A DNA stretch of 64,000 nucleotides from Rhodobacteraceae bacterium HIMB11 (GCA_000472185.1 AVDB01000007.1:124001-188000); one strand, 5' to 3'; numbered from the stretch's first letter, positions 1-10,275 are shown. A program made the numbers and translations. Notes: a model not told the origin generated them from the sequence alone.

Positions 1-1
1 T

Positions 2-91
2 GGTGACAAAATCGCCGTGGCGCGCACGCGCCGCAGCGAGATTGAAGACTGGGCCAAGGAAAAGACCCAGCTGATCGGTGCCTTGGATTAG
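2..91 (+). CDS. 3' end of an unidentified protein (partial)
   Basis: Only the last 29 codons and a TAG stop lie in the window. The reading frame is open from the left edge and ends in LIGALD. The visible tail is charged, helix-like and without a recognisable motif, so no function is assigned. Its stop codon overlaps the stop of dddP on the other strand by three bases, so the two genes are convergent with no room for a separate terminator. Confidence 0.5.
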   Translation, partial: GDKIAVARTRRSEIEDWAKEKTQLIGALD

Positions 92-1431
92 GGTTGTCCC
101 ATCAAAACAGGGTCAAACGGATACTTCGTAAGGTTTTCGTACCCACCCTCGGTGATCAACACCTGATCTTCCAGTTTGATGGAAAAATCACCACCCTCTG
201 GGCTGACCAATGCCTCAACACACAGCACCATGCCTGCCTCAAGCGGGTAATCATAGGCGCCTTCGACAAAGTTGCTGGGATAGGCGATCAGCGGCCATTC
301 ATCACACAGGCCAACACCATGCATCATGCATCCATATTTCTGTTTTTGGAAATGATCGTCCAGTTTGTGACCGTTAAAGGTCAAATCGCGCATATGAACG
401 CCAGGTTTCAACATTTCCATATTGGTCATGATGTGTTCATGGGCGTGTTGCATCGCATATACCATGTCGCGGCGCGGCGCCTGATCACCTACCCACCACG
501 TGCGGCTGATATCCACGCAAATGCCATATGATCCTACCAAATCCGTGTCAAAGGCGACGATTTCATTGTTCTGCACAATGCGCGGACCGCATTCCTGAAA
601 CCACGGGTTTGTGCGTGGACCCGAGGCCAGAAGACGTGTTTCAATCCATTCGCCACCGCGTTTGATGTTTTCGGCGTGCAGCACGGCCCAAATGGCGTCC
701 TCACTCATATTTCCCGATGGAACATCGCGGCGCGTGATCCGCTCCATCTCGGCAACGGCGTTTTCACACGCAACCGAGGCACAGCGCATCGCCAAAATTT
801 CATCAGGGCCTTTAATGGACCGCGATTTTTCGGTGACTTCTTCACCTTCCATAATTTCAAACCCCTGCGCCTCTAACGCGCGCAGGCCGTGCAGCATGAT
901 TTTATCAACCCCAAGACGTTTGTTGCCGCCTGCGTGTTCTTCCATCAAGACTCGCACTTCGTTTGAAAATACGTCTGCGGCCACATCCACCTTGTCGCCA
1001 CGATCAAAGTAAAACAAATCCGCACCAGAACGTTGTTCGCGTACCAGTGGATTGAATTCCGACAAGAAGGGAGAGTTTTTGTAATCCCAAATCACCATAT
1101 ACCCATCTGCACACAGTAGAACCGCACGAAATGGGTTGTGCGTGTTCCACAACTGCATATTGGTGCTGTCGGTGGCATAGCGGATGTTCAGTGGATCAAA
1201 CATCAACAATCCGCCATATCCACGATCAACGATATGCTGTGTCAGACGTTTCCATCGATATGCGCGCATCCGTTCCAAATTGGGCGGTTGTAACCCCGCA
1301 TCCTCCCACTCGCGAAAGGCCAGTTGGGTTGGGCCAATTTCAACGCGGTTGTTATCATTGGGGGACCCATCATCCAGCGTGGCACCACGGCTTGGGTCAA
1401 TTTTACGGTAGTCGCGGAAGTGATCGTTCAT
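88..1431 (-). CDS. dddP: DMSP lyase DddP (M24 metallopeptidase fold)
   Basis: This cytoplasmic enzyme cleaves dimethylsulfoniopropionate to dimethyl sulfide and acrylate. The 447-residue product has the usual length of roseobacter DddP and the N-terminal signature KIDPSRGATL at about residue 10. Established work on DddP places the metal ligands at D295, D297, D307, H371, E406 and E421 and the catalytic base at D377. All seven residues are present here at exactly those positions. It belongs to the creatinase/prolidase (M24) fold but is a lyase, not a peptidase. It is transcribed divergently from the DUF3445 gene, and about 180 bases between them must hold both promoters. The identification is firm. 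Activity is inferred from the conserved centre. Confidence 0.96.
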   Translation of the reverse strand: MNDHFRDYRKIDPSRGATLDDGSPNDNNRVEIGPTQLAFREWEDAGLQPPNLERMRAYRWKRLTQHIVDRGYGGLLMFDPLNIRYATDSTNMQLWNTHNPFRAVLLCADGYMVIWDYKNSPFLSEFNPLVREQRSGADLFYFDRGDKVDVAADVFSNEVRVLMEEHAGGNKRLGVDKIMLHGLRALEAQGFEIMEGEEVTEKSRSIKGPDEILAMRCASVACENAVAEMERITRRDVPSGNMSEDAIWAVLHAENIKRGGEWIETRLLASGPRTNPWFQECGPRIVQNNEIVAFDTDLVGSYGICVDISRTWWVGDQAPRRDMVYAMQHAHEHIMTNMEMLKPGVHMRDLTFNGHKLDDHFQKQKYGCMMHGVGLCDEWPLIAYPSNFVEGAYDYPLEAGMVLCVEALVSPEGGDFSIKLEDQVLITEGGYENLTKYPFDPVLMGQP

Positions 1432-1614
1432 TTCAAAACTCCGAATTGGTCTTTTGTTATGGTGAAGCCAACAAAGTTTGCAGAACCGTCAAAAACCGAC
1501 GAAATTTTTGTCGCGAACATGACTTAATTTTCATGCGCTGCACTTGATCAGTTGCAGAACGCGTTTGGTCGGGTCATGCTCAGTAGTGACCTGATACATT
1601 CAAAGCATGTGATC

Positions 1615-2343
1615 ATGATATTGCAAAAATCCATCCCCTTTGACGCTTTATCCGAAAAACCACTACCCGGGATATCGCCATTGGACCCAGATCAGTGGTT
1701 GATGATGGATGATGCCTATGGTGCGCAGATGGCGCTGCGTCAGGAATTGATCACAACCAAACGGGATCAAGTGATCGCAATTGACCGCGCGGCCATGCCT
1801 GCCGCGCGTGAACTATTGGGGCAGGTGGTGGATTATTTCACCCGCACAGGCGTGATGCAGCATGTGGATGGCGTGGTGCAAACCCCTGATGGGCGGTGCG
1901 TGCCTGTGGATTATGACGACCCGATGGGATGCATGGGGCAGATCGCACAAAATGATTTCGCCATCATGGAACAGCGGGGGAGTGAACATGTCCTGACGGC
2001 GGCTGTGTTGTGTTTTCCGGCCAGCTGGCTGTTGGCGGAAAAATTTATGCGGGGTTTGGTTGACATTCATGACCCTGTTGATCCCTATGACGATCAAATC
2101 GCAAAGCGCGTTCAGCGCCTGTTTGATGGCATTCAGGTGGATCGCCCACTGTGGCGGTTTAATGCATTGCACTATGCAGATCCCGCCCTGTTTCAACCGC
2201 GCAGCATGCACGCTCGCCGCCCGGGCGAGGAACGCCACACCGCACGCTACCTGCGCAGCGAACGCCAAACCCTGATCCGCCTGCCCAAAACCCGCGCGGT
2301 CGTTTTCGGCATTCATACATTTGTGGTGGATACTGAGGCCTGA
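1615..2343 (+). CDS. DUF3445 / haem-dependent oxidative N-demethylase-like protein
   Basis: The 242-residue product matches the DUF3445 family, which includes alpha-like subunits of haem-dependent oxidative demethylases such as the dimethylamine monooxygenase of methylamine users. Family features visible are the early PLDPDQWLMMDD block, the central LCFPASWLLAEKFMRGL segment with HDPVDPY, and the RPLWRFN region with late arginine- and histidine-rich strands. An ATG 63 bases upstream is also in frame, but its extra residues look noncoding, so the ATG before ILQKSIPFD is preferred although no strong ribosome site precedes it. It is divergent from dddP. A role in oxidising methylated amines or DMSP-type compounds is inference from family and location. 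Confidence 0.75.
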   Translation: MILQKSIPFDALSEKPLPGISPLDPDQWLMMDDAYGAQMALRQELITTKRDQVIAIDRAAMPAARELLGQVVDYFTRTGVMQHVDGVVQTPDGRCVPVDYDDPMGCMGQIAQNDFAIMEQRGSEHVLTAAVLCFPASWLLAEKFMRGLVDIHDPVDPYDDQIAKRVQRLFDGIQVDRPLWRFNALHYADPALFQPRSMHARRPGEERHTARYLRSERQTLIRLPKTRAVVFGIHTFVVDTEA

Positions 2344-2467
2344 GTGAAAGGCGAAAGCCCGCTTGGTTCAACTCTGCGGTGCATGTCCATCTGCATTTAC
2401 ACTATTGTACCGTGAAATCCCTCTGCGCTACGCTATCTCTCGGTGTTCGGAGAGATGGGATAAAAGG

Positions 2468-2995
2468 ATGAAACGCATTTTATGCAGGGCAGTTGCGTTG
2501 GTGTTTTGGACGACACCCGCGACGGCAGACACATTGAAACAGATATTGATTGAAACAGTCCACAATGAAACGGCGCAGGAGCGGCATGCGGTGAATGTGG
2601 AGGGTTGCATCATGACGACCTATCGCTGGGTGCGGCAAAAATCAGGGGAATTCACCCTGTGGTCGTCGTTTCAATTTGATATGACAGGGGCCGAATTGCC
2701 CTATAACCGTGGTGCAAAATTTGTGGCGATGCCCGGGCCAACGTGGGCAAAGGATACGGCGATTGTCTATTTTCAAATGCGCGCGCTTTTTGAAGCGCGC
2801 TTTGAAAAATCAAACCTGCGCGGAAAAGAGGCCGGATCCATCCCATCGCCACGCAATGATGGCACAACGCATGCATATGAAACGTCTGTCAGTTTTTTCT
2901 ATATGCATTTTGGGCAGGATGTGATTGCCAAGGTAGATCGGTTTACACGTGCCTTCGAAGATTATCGCGCAGAACACTTTTTGTCGTTGGGGTAG
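2468..2995 (+). CDS. Secreted hypothetical protein
   Basis: I do not recognise this 175-residue protein. The start chosen (AAAAGG just before the ATG) gives MKRILCRAVALVFW followed by TPATA and DTLKQ, a typical Sec signal peptide with cleavage after TATA. A longer in-frame start upstream would hide this signal. The mature part is a mixed alpha/beta domain with no cysteine pair beyond one Cys in EGCIMTTYRW and no enzymatic motif. It follows the DUF3445 gene in the same direction after about 125 bases. It is probably periplasmic. Confidence 0.6.
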   Translation: MKRILCRAVALVFWTTPATADTLKQILIETVHNETAQERHAVNVEGCIMTTYRWVRQKSGEFTLWSSFQFDMTGAELPYNRGAKFVAMPGPTWAKDTAIVYFQMRALFEARFEKSNLRGKEAGSIPSPRNDGTTHAYETSVSFFYMHFGQDVIAKVDRFTRAFEDYRAEHFLSLG

Positions 2996-3065
2996 GGGTA
3001 TTGGACCCGTTGCCAATGGGCAAGCCCGATCTGGTTGTTGACGCACACCAAGTCGTTTCCATAAA

Positions 3066-3092
3066 AAAACGCCCCGCGAAACGGGGCGTTTT
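3066..3092 (-). terminator. Rho-independent terminator of glnA
   Basis: An 11-bp stem (AAAACGCCCCG with CGGGGCGTTTT) closes a 5-base loop. On the minus strand it is followed by a run of seven T. It lies 22 bases after the glnA stop, and its short T run on the plus side could also stop transcription arriving from the secreted-protein gene. Confidence 0.9.
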
Positions 3093-3113
3093 CTATGTCG
3101 GTCAGACTGCTGA

Positions 3114-4520
3114 TTAGCAGCTGTAGTACATACCGTATTCCACTGGGTGTGGTGTGTGTTCGTATGTTTCGATCTCTTCCATTTTCAGGTCAATGTAACC
3201 GTCGATTTGATCTTTGGTGAATACGCCACCTGCTGTCAAATACTCGTGATCCGCCTGAAGGGCTTCCATCGCTTCGCGCAATGAACCACATACTGTTGGG
3301 ATTTCTTCCAACTCTTCTGCAGGAAGATCGTATAGGTTTTTGTCCATTGCTTCGCCAGGGTGGATTTTGTTTTTGATGCCGTCTAGGCCAGCCATCAAAA
3401 GTGCCGCGAAACATAGGTATGGGTTCGCAGAGGGATCTGGGAAACGGGCTTCTACGCGTTTTGCCTTTGGTGACTCTGTCCATGGAATACGAACACAGCC
3501 TGAACGGTTACGTGCAGAATAGGCACACATCACAGGTGCTTCGAACCCTGGGATCAAACGCTTGTAAGAGTTTGTTGATGGGTTTGTGAAGGCGTTTAGT
3601 GATTTCGCATGCTTTAGGATACCACCGATGAAGAATAACGCTTCGTTAGATAGATCCGCATATTTGTCGCCTGCAAACAATGGTTTGCCATCTTTCCAGA
3701 TTGACATGTTCACATGCATCCCTGTGCCGTTGTCGCCTGCGATCGGCTTTGGCATGAATGTCGCGGATTTGCCGTAGGCTTGTGCAACATTGTGGATCAC
3801 GTATTTGTATTTTTGCAGCTCGTCCGCTTGTTTTGTTAGGCTATCAAAGATGAGACCCAATTCGTGCTGACAGGACGCCACTTCGTGGTGGTGCTTGTCA
3901 ACTTTCATGCCCAAACGCTTCATTGTTGATAGCATTTCTGAACGGATGTCTTGGCCATCGTCCACTGGGTTTACAGGGAAATAGCCGCCTTTGACACCTG
4001 GGCGGTGGCCTGTGTTGCCCATTTCGTATTCTGTGTCTGTGTTCCAAGCCGCGTCAATTGCGTCAACTTCGAATGAAACTTTGTTCATTGAGTTTTGGAA
4101 GCGCACATCATCAAATAGGAAGAATTCTGCTTCTGGGCCCATGAATGCCGCGTCACCAATACCTGATGATTTTAGGTATGCTTCTGCTTTTTGCGCTGTG
4201 CCGCGTGGGTCACGCTCGTAGGCTTCGCCTGTGTCTGGTTCAACAACGGAACAATGCACACAGATTGTTTTTTCCGCATAGAATGGATCGACATAGGCAC
4301 TTGCTGTGTCGATGATCAATTTCATGTCTGACGCTTCGATTGATTTCCAACCTGCGATAGATGATCCGTCAAACATAAAGCCTTCTTCGATGAAGTCTTC
4401 GTCAACCTGATCTGACATCACTGTTACGTGCTGAAGTTTGCCGCGAGGGTCAGTAAAGCGGATATCCACATATTCCGCGCCTTCGTCAGCGATCATTGCG
4501 AGCAAGTCTTTTGCGCTCAT
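3114..4520 (-). CDS. glnA: Glutamine synthetase, type I
   Basis: GlnA makes glutamine from glutamate, ammonia and ATP as a cytoplasmic dodecamer. At 468 residues it has the normal GSI length. The beta-grasp N domain carries [11 protein letters not shown] (residues 48-58), and the catalytic barrel carries the metal ligands E130 and E132 in GPEAEFF and H269 in GMHVNMS. Tyr397 in KNLYDLP matches the adenylylation tyrosine, so the enzyme is the GlnE-regulated type. It is the second gene of a glnB-glnA operon with a 33-base gap and ends at a strong terminator. Expression is expected to respond to nitrogen through GlnB/NtrBC, although no NtrC or sigma-54 site was found by eye. Confidence 0.98.
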   Translation of the reverse strand: MSAKDLLAMIADEGAEYVDIRFTDPRGKLQHVTVMSDQVDEDFIEEGFMFDGSSIAGWKSIEASDMKLIIDTASAYVDPFYAEKTICVHCSVVEPDTGEAYERDPRGTAQKAEAYLKSSGIGDAAFMGPEAEFFLFDDVRFQNSMNKVSFEVDAIDAAWNTDTEYEMGNTGHRPGVKGGYFPVNPVDDGQDIRSEMLSTMKRLGMKVDKHHHEVASCQHELGLIFDSLTKQADELQKYKYVIHNVAQAYGKSATFMPKPIAGDNGTGMHVNMSIWKDGKPLFAGDKYADLSNEALFFIGGILKHAKSLNAFTNPSTNSYKRLIPGFEAPVMCAYSARNRSGCVRIPWTESPKAKRVEARFPDPSANPYLCFAALLMAGLDGIKNKIHPGEAMDKNLYDLPAEELEEIPTVCGSLREAMEALQADHEYLTAGGVFTKDQIDGYIDLKMEEIETYEHTPHPVEYGMYYSC

Positions 4521-4553
4521 GGTTTTGTTCCTCTCTATCGTGAAACTGTTAAA

Positions 4554-5421
<868 letters not shown>

Positions 5422-5506
5422 GCGGGTGTGGCGAAATTGGTAGACGCACCAGATTTAGGTTCTGGCGCCGCGAGGCGTGGGGGTTCAAGTCCCTCCACCC
5501 GCACCA
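5422..5506 (+). tRNA. tRNA-Leu(UAG)
   Basis: The 85-nt type II tRNA has acceptor arms GCGGGTG and CACCCGC, an anticodon loop TTTAGGT (anticodon TAG), a long variable arm, a GGTTCAAGTCC T-arm and an encoded CCA. Its 3' end is the attachment site of the island that follows. Confidence 0.97.
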
Positions 5507-5609
5507 CTTATTAGCTCAAACAATGGAGCTATAACCATCCAAGCATCTGACAACACTCAGTAAATCTAACTGCTATGCCTGATGGCTATGCTGGAGTGTT
5601 GACCAATAT
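5491..5609 (+). repeat. 119-bp inverted repeat, left arm (tRNA 3' end plus integrase leader)
   Basis: The arm covers the last 16 bases of tRNA-Leu and the leader of the integrase up to its ATG. It matches 7546-7664 on the opposite strand at 117 of 119 positions, with the only differences at the TGCTATG/TGGCATG site. Confidence 0.95.
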
Positions 5610-6755
5610 GCTGACCAAAAGAGTCCGTTACACCTTTAACCGTGGTGGCTATTATTACTTCACCAGACGCGTTCCAACCGACCTGCAACAACATTACCTA
5701 TGTCCGCGGATAGTGCAGGGGCTGAACACCAAGTGTTCCTCCACAGCGAAAACAAGGGCATTAGTAGCTGCTGCAAAGCTAGATGAATACTGGTCTCACC
5801 TACGCATGACAGACCCCAAACTAATGGGGCAGCACATGTTGCGATCAGCGCCAACGGTAAAGATAGATAGTAATGCTTCTGCAGCCATCTCCAGCATTTC
5901 GTTAACTGAAGCTCTCCAAACTTATTTAACGATTAAGGGAAAACATTTCATGCGGCTGCAGAGAGAGCGTGTAAGTACCTTGTAGACGCAACAGCCCTTA
6001 AAGACCTACACGAATACACTCGCCAAGACGCTCTCAGGTTTAGGGACTACCTGATAGCTAAAGGATTGGCTGGCTCTAGTGTCACAAGAGTATTCAACTC
6101 TCTTACATCAGTAATCAACTTTGCAATTAGTGAATACGCATTGGATGTTAAGAACCCATTCTCGCGTGTTTACTATGATCGCAGCCACAAAGTTAAGAAG
6201 CGCCTACCAGTACCTCTAGAGGTGATTAGAGAGATACAGAATGAGTGCTATCACATTGACGATGATATGCGTTGGTTGATTGCATTAATTAGTGACACGG
6301 GGATGCGTCTGTCGGAGGCTGCAGGACTACATAAAGATGATATAGTGCTAGGCGATGCGGTTCCTCACCTGATTGTTCAATCTCATCCATGGCGTGGACT
6401 GAAGACAGGACCAAGTGAACGACATATACCTCTTGTAGGAGCGTCACTTTGGGCGACACAGAGGATTATACATCAGCCACACCAATCTAAGTTTGCATTC
6501 CCGCGATATAACCGACAGGAACAAACTAACGGTAACTCCGCTAGTGCTGCTCTGAATAAATGGCTGAAGAGTTATCTCCCAGCAGGATGCAGCATACACA
6601 GCTTTAGACATTCTATGCGGGACAGACTGAGATCGGTTGGTTGCCCACGCGATATGATTGATCAGTTAGGTGGATGGTCAAAAGACTCAGTCGGGCAGGG
6701 GTATGGCTTGGGGTATTCTGTGCCTGACTTGGCAATCTGGATTAGCAAAATATAG
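5608..6755 (+). pseudogene. Tyrosine recombinase/integrase, frameshifted
   Basis: This is the integrase expected beside a tRNA attachment site. The N-terminal part (MLTKRVRYTF, then YYYFTRRVP, a phage-integrase start) runs out of frame near 5945, where one A appears to be missing from an A run. The downstream frame continues with AAAERACKYLV and on to the catalytic domain. That domain keeps the first Arg (DTGMRLSEAAGL), the HxxR box (HSFRH), GGW, and a candidate nucleophile Tyr in GQGYGLGY. An alternative start at 5575 lies inside the inverted repeat. Unless the indel is an assembly error or is bypassed by slippage, no full-length enzyme is made. It converges on the DUF218 gene with adjacent stops. 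Confidence 0.85.
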
Positions 6756-7496
6756 CTAGTACTTTATTACGTAATATAGTCTGCCTATCATTTCGCGAAC
6801 AAAGAAGCTTGCGTCTTTTAGTGCGTTTGCTGATGGGATGAAATCCATCAAGGTTAACTCATCTGCACTAGCTCTGAAATCTACAGCGAAGGGTATGACT
6901 TTTAAACCGGCAGCTTCGAAAACCTTCCTTGCACGCGGCATGTGAAATGCTGATGTAACCAATATCACTTTTGGGTTTTCGTTTGCTAATAACTTAACCG
7001 TTGCTCTCGCTTCTTGATCGGTATTTTGTACATTTTCGGTTATCCGTATTTGTTCAGCAAGTATACCGTTCTTAATCGCTACATCTCTCAAGAATTCGCC
7101 TTCTGGTTTCCCTACTGACCAAGGAAGTTTGCCACCTGTTAGTACTATTTTAGGCGCCTTATTAGCCTTCGATAGCTCTATCCCCGCAAAAATTCTATCT
7201 GCGGCGTCGGTCCATTCGTAGGATAATGTCTTGCGTTCATTTAGAGTTCTTACCATTCCACTAAGGACAACGATTGCGTCGGCTTCCCCAACCTCATCAA
7301 CAGTTAACAACTCATAATCTTGCTCAAGTGCTTGGATGAGAGACTCCGAGACGATTGGTAGCGAAGCAGTAGCAAGTAATAAAATGGCAACCAAGTTTAT
7401 CCTGTGTTTTCTGAATATCGTTCCTACTAGTATCAGCGCCAAGCAGAGGAAGAGTGGGCTAGCAATAAGGGGCAGGACTTTGTGAAGGTAGATCAA
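6756..7496 (-). CDS. DUF218 (YdcF/SanA/ElyC-like) membrane protein
   Basis: The 246-residue product has two N-terminal membrane segments (about residues 10-27 and 34-52) followed by a soluble Rossmann-like DUF218 domain. Family blocks visible are ADAIVVLSG, KIVLTGG, the TDQEA motif and VTSAFHMPRA. Relatives SanA and ElyC affect envelope integrity and lipid-carrier metabolism, but the reaction is not defined, so only an envelope role is inferred. The start is a TTG (ATCTACCTTCAC follows) with a weak upstream site. The arm of the 119-bp inverted repeat lies about 50 bases upstream, so this gene has the same leader DNA as the integrase on the other side. Confidence 0.8.
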   Translation of the reverse strand: MIYLHKVLPLIASPLFLCLALILVGTIFRKHRINLVAILLLATASLPIVSESLIQALEQDYELLTVDEVGEADAIVVLSGMVRTLNERKTLSYEWTDAADRIFAGIELSKANKAPKIVLTGGKLPWSVGKPEGEFLRDVAIKNGILAEQIRITENVQNTDQEARATVKLLANENPKVILVTSAFHMPRARKVFEAAGLKVIPFAVDFRASADELTLMDFIPSANALKDASFFVREMIGRLYYVIKY

Positions 7497-7545
7497 CTAA
7501 TTTCCTAAACGCTTTGTGTTTCTCTTCGCTATTGATCAATCTCGA

Positions 7546-7664
7546 ATATTGGTCAACACTCCAGCATAGCCATCAGGCATGCCAGTTAGATTTACTGAGT
7601 GTTGTCAGATGCTTGGATGGTTATAGCTCCATTGTTTGAGCTAATAAGTGGTGCGGGTGGAGGG
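7546..7664 (-). repeat. 119-bp inverted repeat, right arm
   Basis: This is the reverse-strand copy of 5491-5609. It contains an inverted 16-base tRNA-Leu 3' end (7649-7664) and the integrase leader, but the integrase body is absent and the DUF218 gene follows instead. Confidence 0.95.
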
Positions 7665-8041
7665 TGATTGGTTCCCTACAGAAGCACAACGTATCTGCTA
7701 ACACTCTGTTTTTATTACAACCATGTGTGCTGAGTTCATGTCAATACGGCACTAAATGGTCAGTAATATGGTCAGTACTTTCTTATCGTTACTAGTATGG
7801 GGGAGCTTGGTAGGTGGTTACTCTTTAGTTGCTACACAAAGTATAACTCTGCCTATGTCCAACATCTTTGATAGGCGTAACATGAATACAGTTATCATCA
7901 TATGAAGATACCCCCTCTGCGAGGGCCATACCCCCCTAGTACGATATACATATACAAGCTCTTACACAGTTCAGGGATTTGGCTTGGATAACTGGAATGA
8001 TACGAGTAAGCTGTTGGGGTTAAAACGTTGTTGGTTTACTA
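7665..8041. other. Gene-free accessory stretch
   Basis: I see no coding frame with a credible start, no tRNA and no strong hairpin here. The DNA is AT-rich with a pyrimidine/purine patch near 7910-7940. Confidence 0.4.
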
Positions 8042-8128
8042 ATGTCAGATAAGAAAGAGGCACCCCTTTGGTTTAGAGGTATCTTTTACTTAGTCTTAAT
8101 CGCAGTACTAACTTGGCTATTCTTTTGA
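8042..8128 (+). CDS. 28-residue single-span membrane peptide (candidate)
   Basis: The frame begins MSDKKEAPLWF and runs into a 16-residue hydrophobic segment ending LTWLFF. A charged N-terminus with one membrane span is typical of small inner-membrane proteins. No strong ribosome site precedes the ATG. The stop is 14 bases from that of another tiny membrane gene on the opposite strand. The call is tentative. Confidence 0.35.
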   Translation: MSDKKEAPLWFRGIFYLVLIAVLTWLFF

Positions 8129-8142
8129 GCAACTAACCTGCT

Positions 8143-8289
8143 TCATATACCAAGAACGTATATAGCTGTCAGTATTGCCGCAGCTATCGTGATTAGCGAC
8201 ATCCATAGTATTACCTTTCGCAAAGCATTTGAGCGTTCATACTCAAGTTGGTACTTTGCGTAGTTCTTGAGTTTCTCATCTAATGACAT
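8143..8289 (-). CDS. 48-residue single-span membrane protein
   Basis: The product starts MSLDEKLKNYAKYQLEYERS, a soluble charged helix, and ends with a membrane span (VILWMSLITIAAAILTAIYV). An AAGGG ribosome site sits eight bases before the ATG. The topology resembles small holin-like or regulatory membrane peptides, but no family is recognised. It faces the 28-residue peptide gene tail to tail. Confidence 0.55.
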   Translation of the reverse strand: MSLDEKLKNYAKYQLEYERSNALRKVILWMSLITIAAAILTAIYVLGI

Positions 8290-8555
8290 GCTAAGCCCTT
8301 TTCGGTGAAAAGGTTATGTCAGATGTGCCAACCTTCAATGACTAATCGTTAGTGAAGTACATAACATGTCTAGTTGTGTTGCAGGTTTGCCGACACAAAG
8401 CGGTCTGACAAAACTGCGCTAGCCAGTGTCATGAAACTTGGTTCGGCTACTGCAGACCACCTTACAGAGTCTTCATACGGCACTCGTGTGTACCATGCCA
8501 CCACCGAATGTCATATGTACTCGAAAGTGTAACGCTGTGTCGGACGATCCAGTAA

Positions 8556-9794
8556 TCAATATGGCTCAACTTCCAATCTACACCCATTTGCGTCAAACCC
8601 CTGATAAATGCCATTCCTAAATTTGAGGTTGGCGTTTATCGAAAAACCACCGAAATGCAGCACGATTCTAGAACTGTCTTTTTCGGGGTTATAGTACAGA
8701 TGACCTGTAGCATACTGACTGCGATCATTCATGTATTTCACATTATAAATTGGCTGATTTTTTTTTGAAGTCTCCGATGGTGACAATGTAGCCCTGCCAA
8801 ACAAGACACCTAGCCCATTAGTACAATGCGCGACCATCCGCCATTTTCCGCTTAGGTCTTTTATTTTGGGTTGCCCATTGGATTTAACTATTTTTTTCGG
8901 GCTTTGTTTAACGGCGATTTTTGGGCAATAGCCATTTGGTGCAGCTTCAAGTTTTTGCAAAAAGTCAGCAGAAAAGTCCGGCATATTAGGCGGCGTTATC
9001 TCTGCAAGTCGTGCAAATCGTTTGACAGCTGCTTCTGTTTTCCTGCCCCACAAGCCATCCGCAGGACCTGCAGCACAACCGATTTCATTCAGTCGCGACT
9101 GTATAAATTTAACTACTTGCACAGTATCAACTTTTTTTGCTGGTTTTGTTTCCTTCGTTTCAGCCGAACGTGCTTTTCTTTTTTTAAGTTTTGTCAGCGT
9201 GAATTTTGTTACGGGTCGGAGCGTATCTGACTTGAGGCTGAATGTATCGCTATTGATTTCCATTAATTCCAAGGGGTCGAAGTAATACATTTCTAGACCT
9301 TCAAACATTCTCTCATATACGAATGGGGGAGTGCCGAATTCATTTAAAAAGCCTATGATTTCGGAAACAGTAAATTGGGTCAGGTACTCAGTTTCACCAA
9401 CTTTACGCTTTGAACTTGCATCTCTTGAATATGCTTGATGTACACCAAGCTGTCCATCCGACAGCCGTTCATTACCTGCGAAGAACAAAAATGCACACGC
9501 AGACGCGCATTCTGCTCCTCTCGGAACATAAGTCAGCAACTTGTTGTCATGAATAATGCCTGCCATTTGTAGCGCTTCAAAAACATTACCTCCCGGACTA
9601 GCTAACACAATGTGTTTAACATCGTGATTTCGAAGCGCTTTGCGCAGTTCAAAGCTGTCTCCAGATTTTATCTCATCAATAACATAGACTGTGTTAGGAG
9701 AATTTTCTCTCACTAATAAGCTGCCGTAACTGCGTTCCTCAGCCTTTAAAGATGTGGATAGTATTAATGCTAAAATAGCCAGGAAATATCTCAT
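8556..9794 (-). CDS. Secreted ClpP-like serine protease with peptidoglycan-binding domain
   Basis: The preferred start gives a signal peptide (MRYFLAILALILSTSLKA) and 412 residues. Domain 1 (about 30-180) is ClpP/crotonase-like: SPGG at 66-69 suits the oxyanion strand, Ser98 in CASAC is the likely nucleophile and His119 in GVHQA the base. A lysine-rich linker (about 200-222) leads to a PG_binding_1-like domain (about 226-262, with GPADGLWGRKTEAAV). The last 100 residues (from GKWRM at 316) look like a small beta-barrel with two cysteines and a lipocalin-like GKW start. Location should be periplasmic, acting near murein. Earlier in-frame ATGs at 9824 and 9851 exist; the 9824 one has a GAGGG site. 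The substrate is unknown. Confidence 0.72.
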   Translation of the reverse strand: MRYFLAILALILSTSLKAEERSYGSLLVRENSPNTVYVIDEIKSGDSFELRKALRNHDVKHIVLASPGGNVFEALQMAGIIHDNKLLTYVPRGAECASACAFLFFAGNERLSDGQLGVHQAYSRDASSKRKVGETEYLTQFTVSEIIGFLNEFGTPPFVYERMFEGLEMYYFDPLELMEINSDTFSLKSDTLRPVTKFTLTKLKKRKARSAETKETKPAKKVDTVQVVKFIQSRLNEIGCAAGPADGLWGRKTEAAVKRFARLAEITPPNMPDFSADFLQKLEAAPNGYCPKIAVKQSPKKIVKSNGQPKIKDLSGKWRMVAHCTNGLGVLFGRATLSPSETSKKNQPIYNVKYMNDRSQYATGHLYYNPEKDSSRIVLHFGGFSINANLKFRNGIYQGFDANGCRLEVEPY

Positions 9795-9918
9795 AGTACT
9801 GTCGAGCCCCCTAGAAGATAGCATAATGCTTTGACCCTCGCTGGTATCCACCCCGATCTACAACATAAGAAAAAGTCGAGGTGAATAACATTAGGGGTCA
9901 AGTCCATGTGAGTAACAA

Positions 9919-10275
9919 TTAAAGCTTGCAGCCTTTGCTTAGTTGCGCTGCTCTGATTGCTTCGGCTTCACCCTTAGCAGCCGCTAATTGTCGAGCCTCT
10001 GCATCGTTACCATCCATTGCAAAAACTGCTGGCCAGAACAAAATCCAAGTTACAGCTTCCATGTTCTTATCTTGCTTGTACGCTTTGTCCACAGATGCCT
10101 CTAGATTGCCCAAAGAAGCCCGTAATCTTTCGCCTTCAACACGAAGGTTTCTGCATGACATATTTTCATATTTCGAAGTTGGTACGTAGCTTGCCGCAAC
10201 TTCACTAGACTTTTGCGCATCAGAACATGCACCAAGTGTTAACGCAGAACAAAGAATCATTGATGTTCGCCACAT
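9919..10275 (-). CDS. Small lipoprotein
   Basis: The 118-residue protein has a lipoprotein signal with lipobox LGAC (Cys17), so it should be lipid-anchored. After the signal comes a helical stretch (NLRVEGERLRASLGNLEASVDKAY) and one hydrophobic patch (VTWILFWPAVFAMDG), ending in an alanine-rich helix and Cys116. Similar small lipoproteins with a WPA membrane patch occur in proteobacteria, but no function is established. It lies about 125 bases upstream of the ClpP-like gene in the same direction, so co-expression is possible. Confidence 0.65.
   Translation of the reverse strand: MWRTSMILCSALTLGACSDAQKSSEVAASYVPTSKYENMSCRNLRVEGERLRASLGNLEASVDKAYKQDKNMEAVTWILFWPAVFAMDGNDAEARQLAAAKGEAEAIRAAQLSKGCKL

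Noticed and set aside
94-1547. Several long plus-strand frames opposite dddP
   Set aside because: They are antisense shadows of dddP, without ribosome sites or recognisable products.
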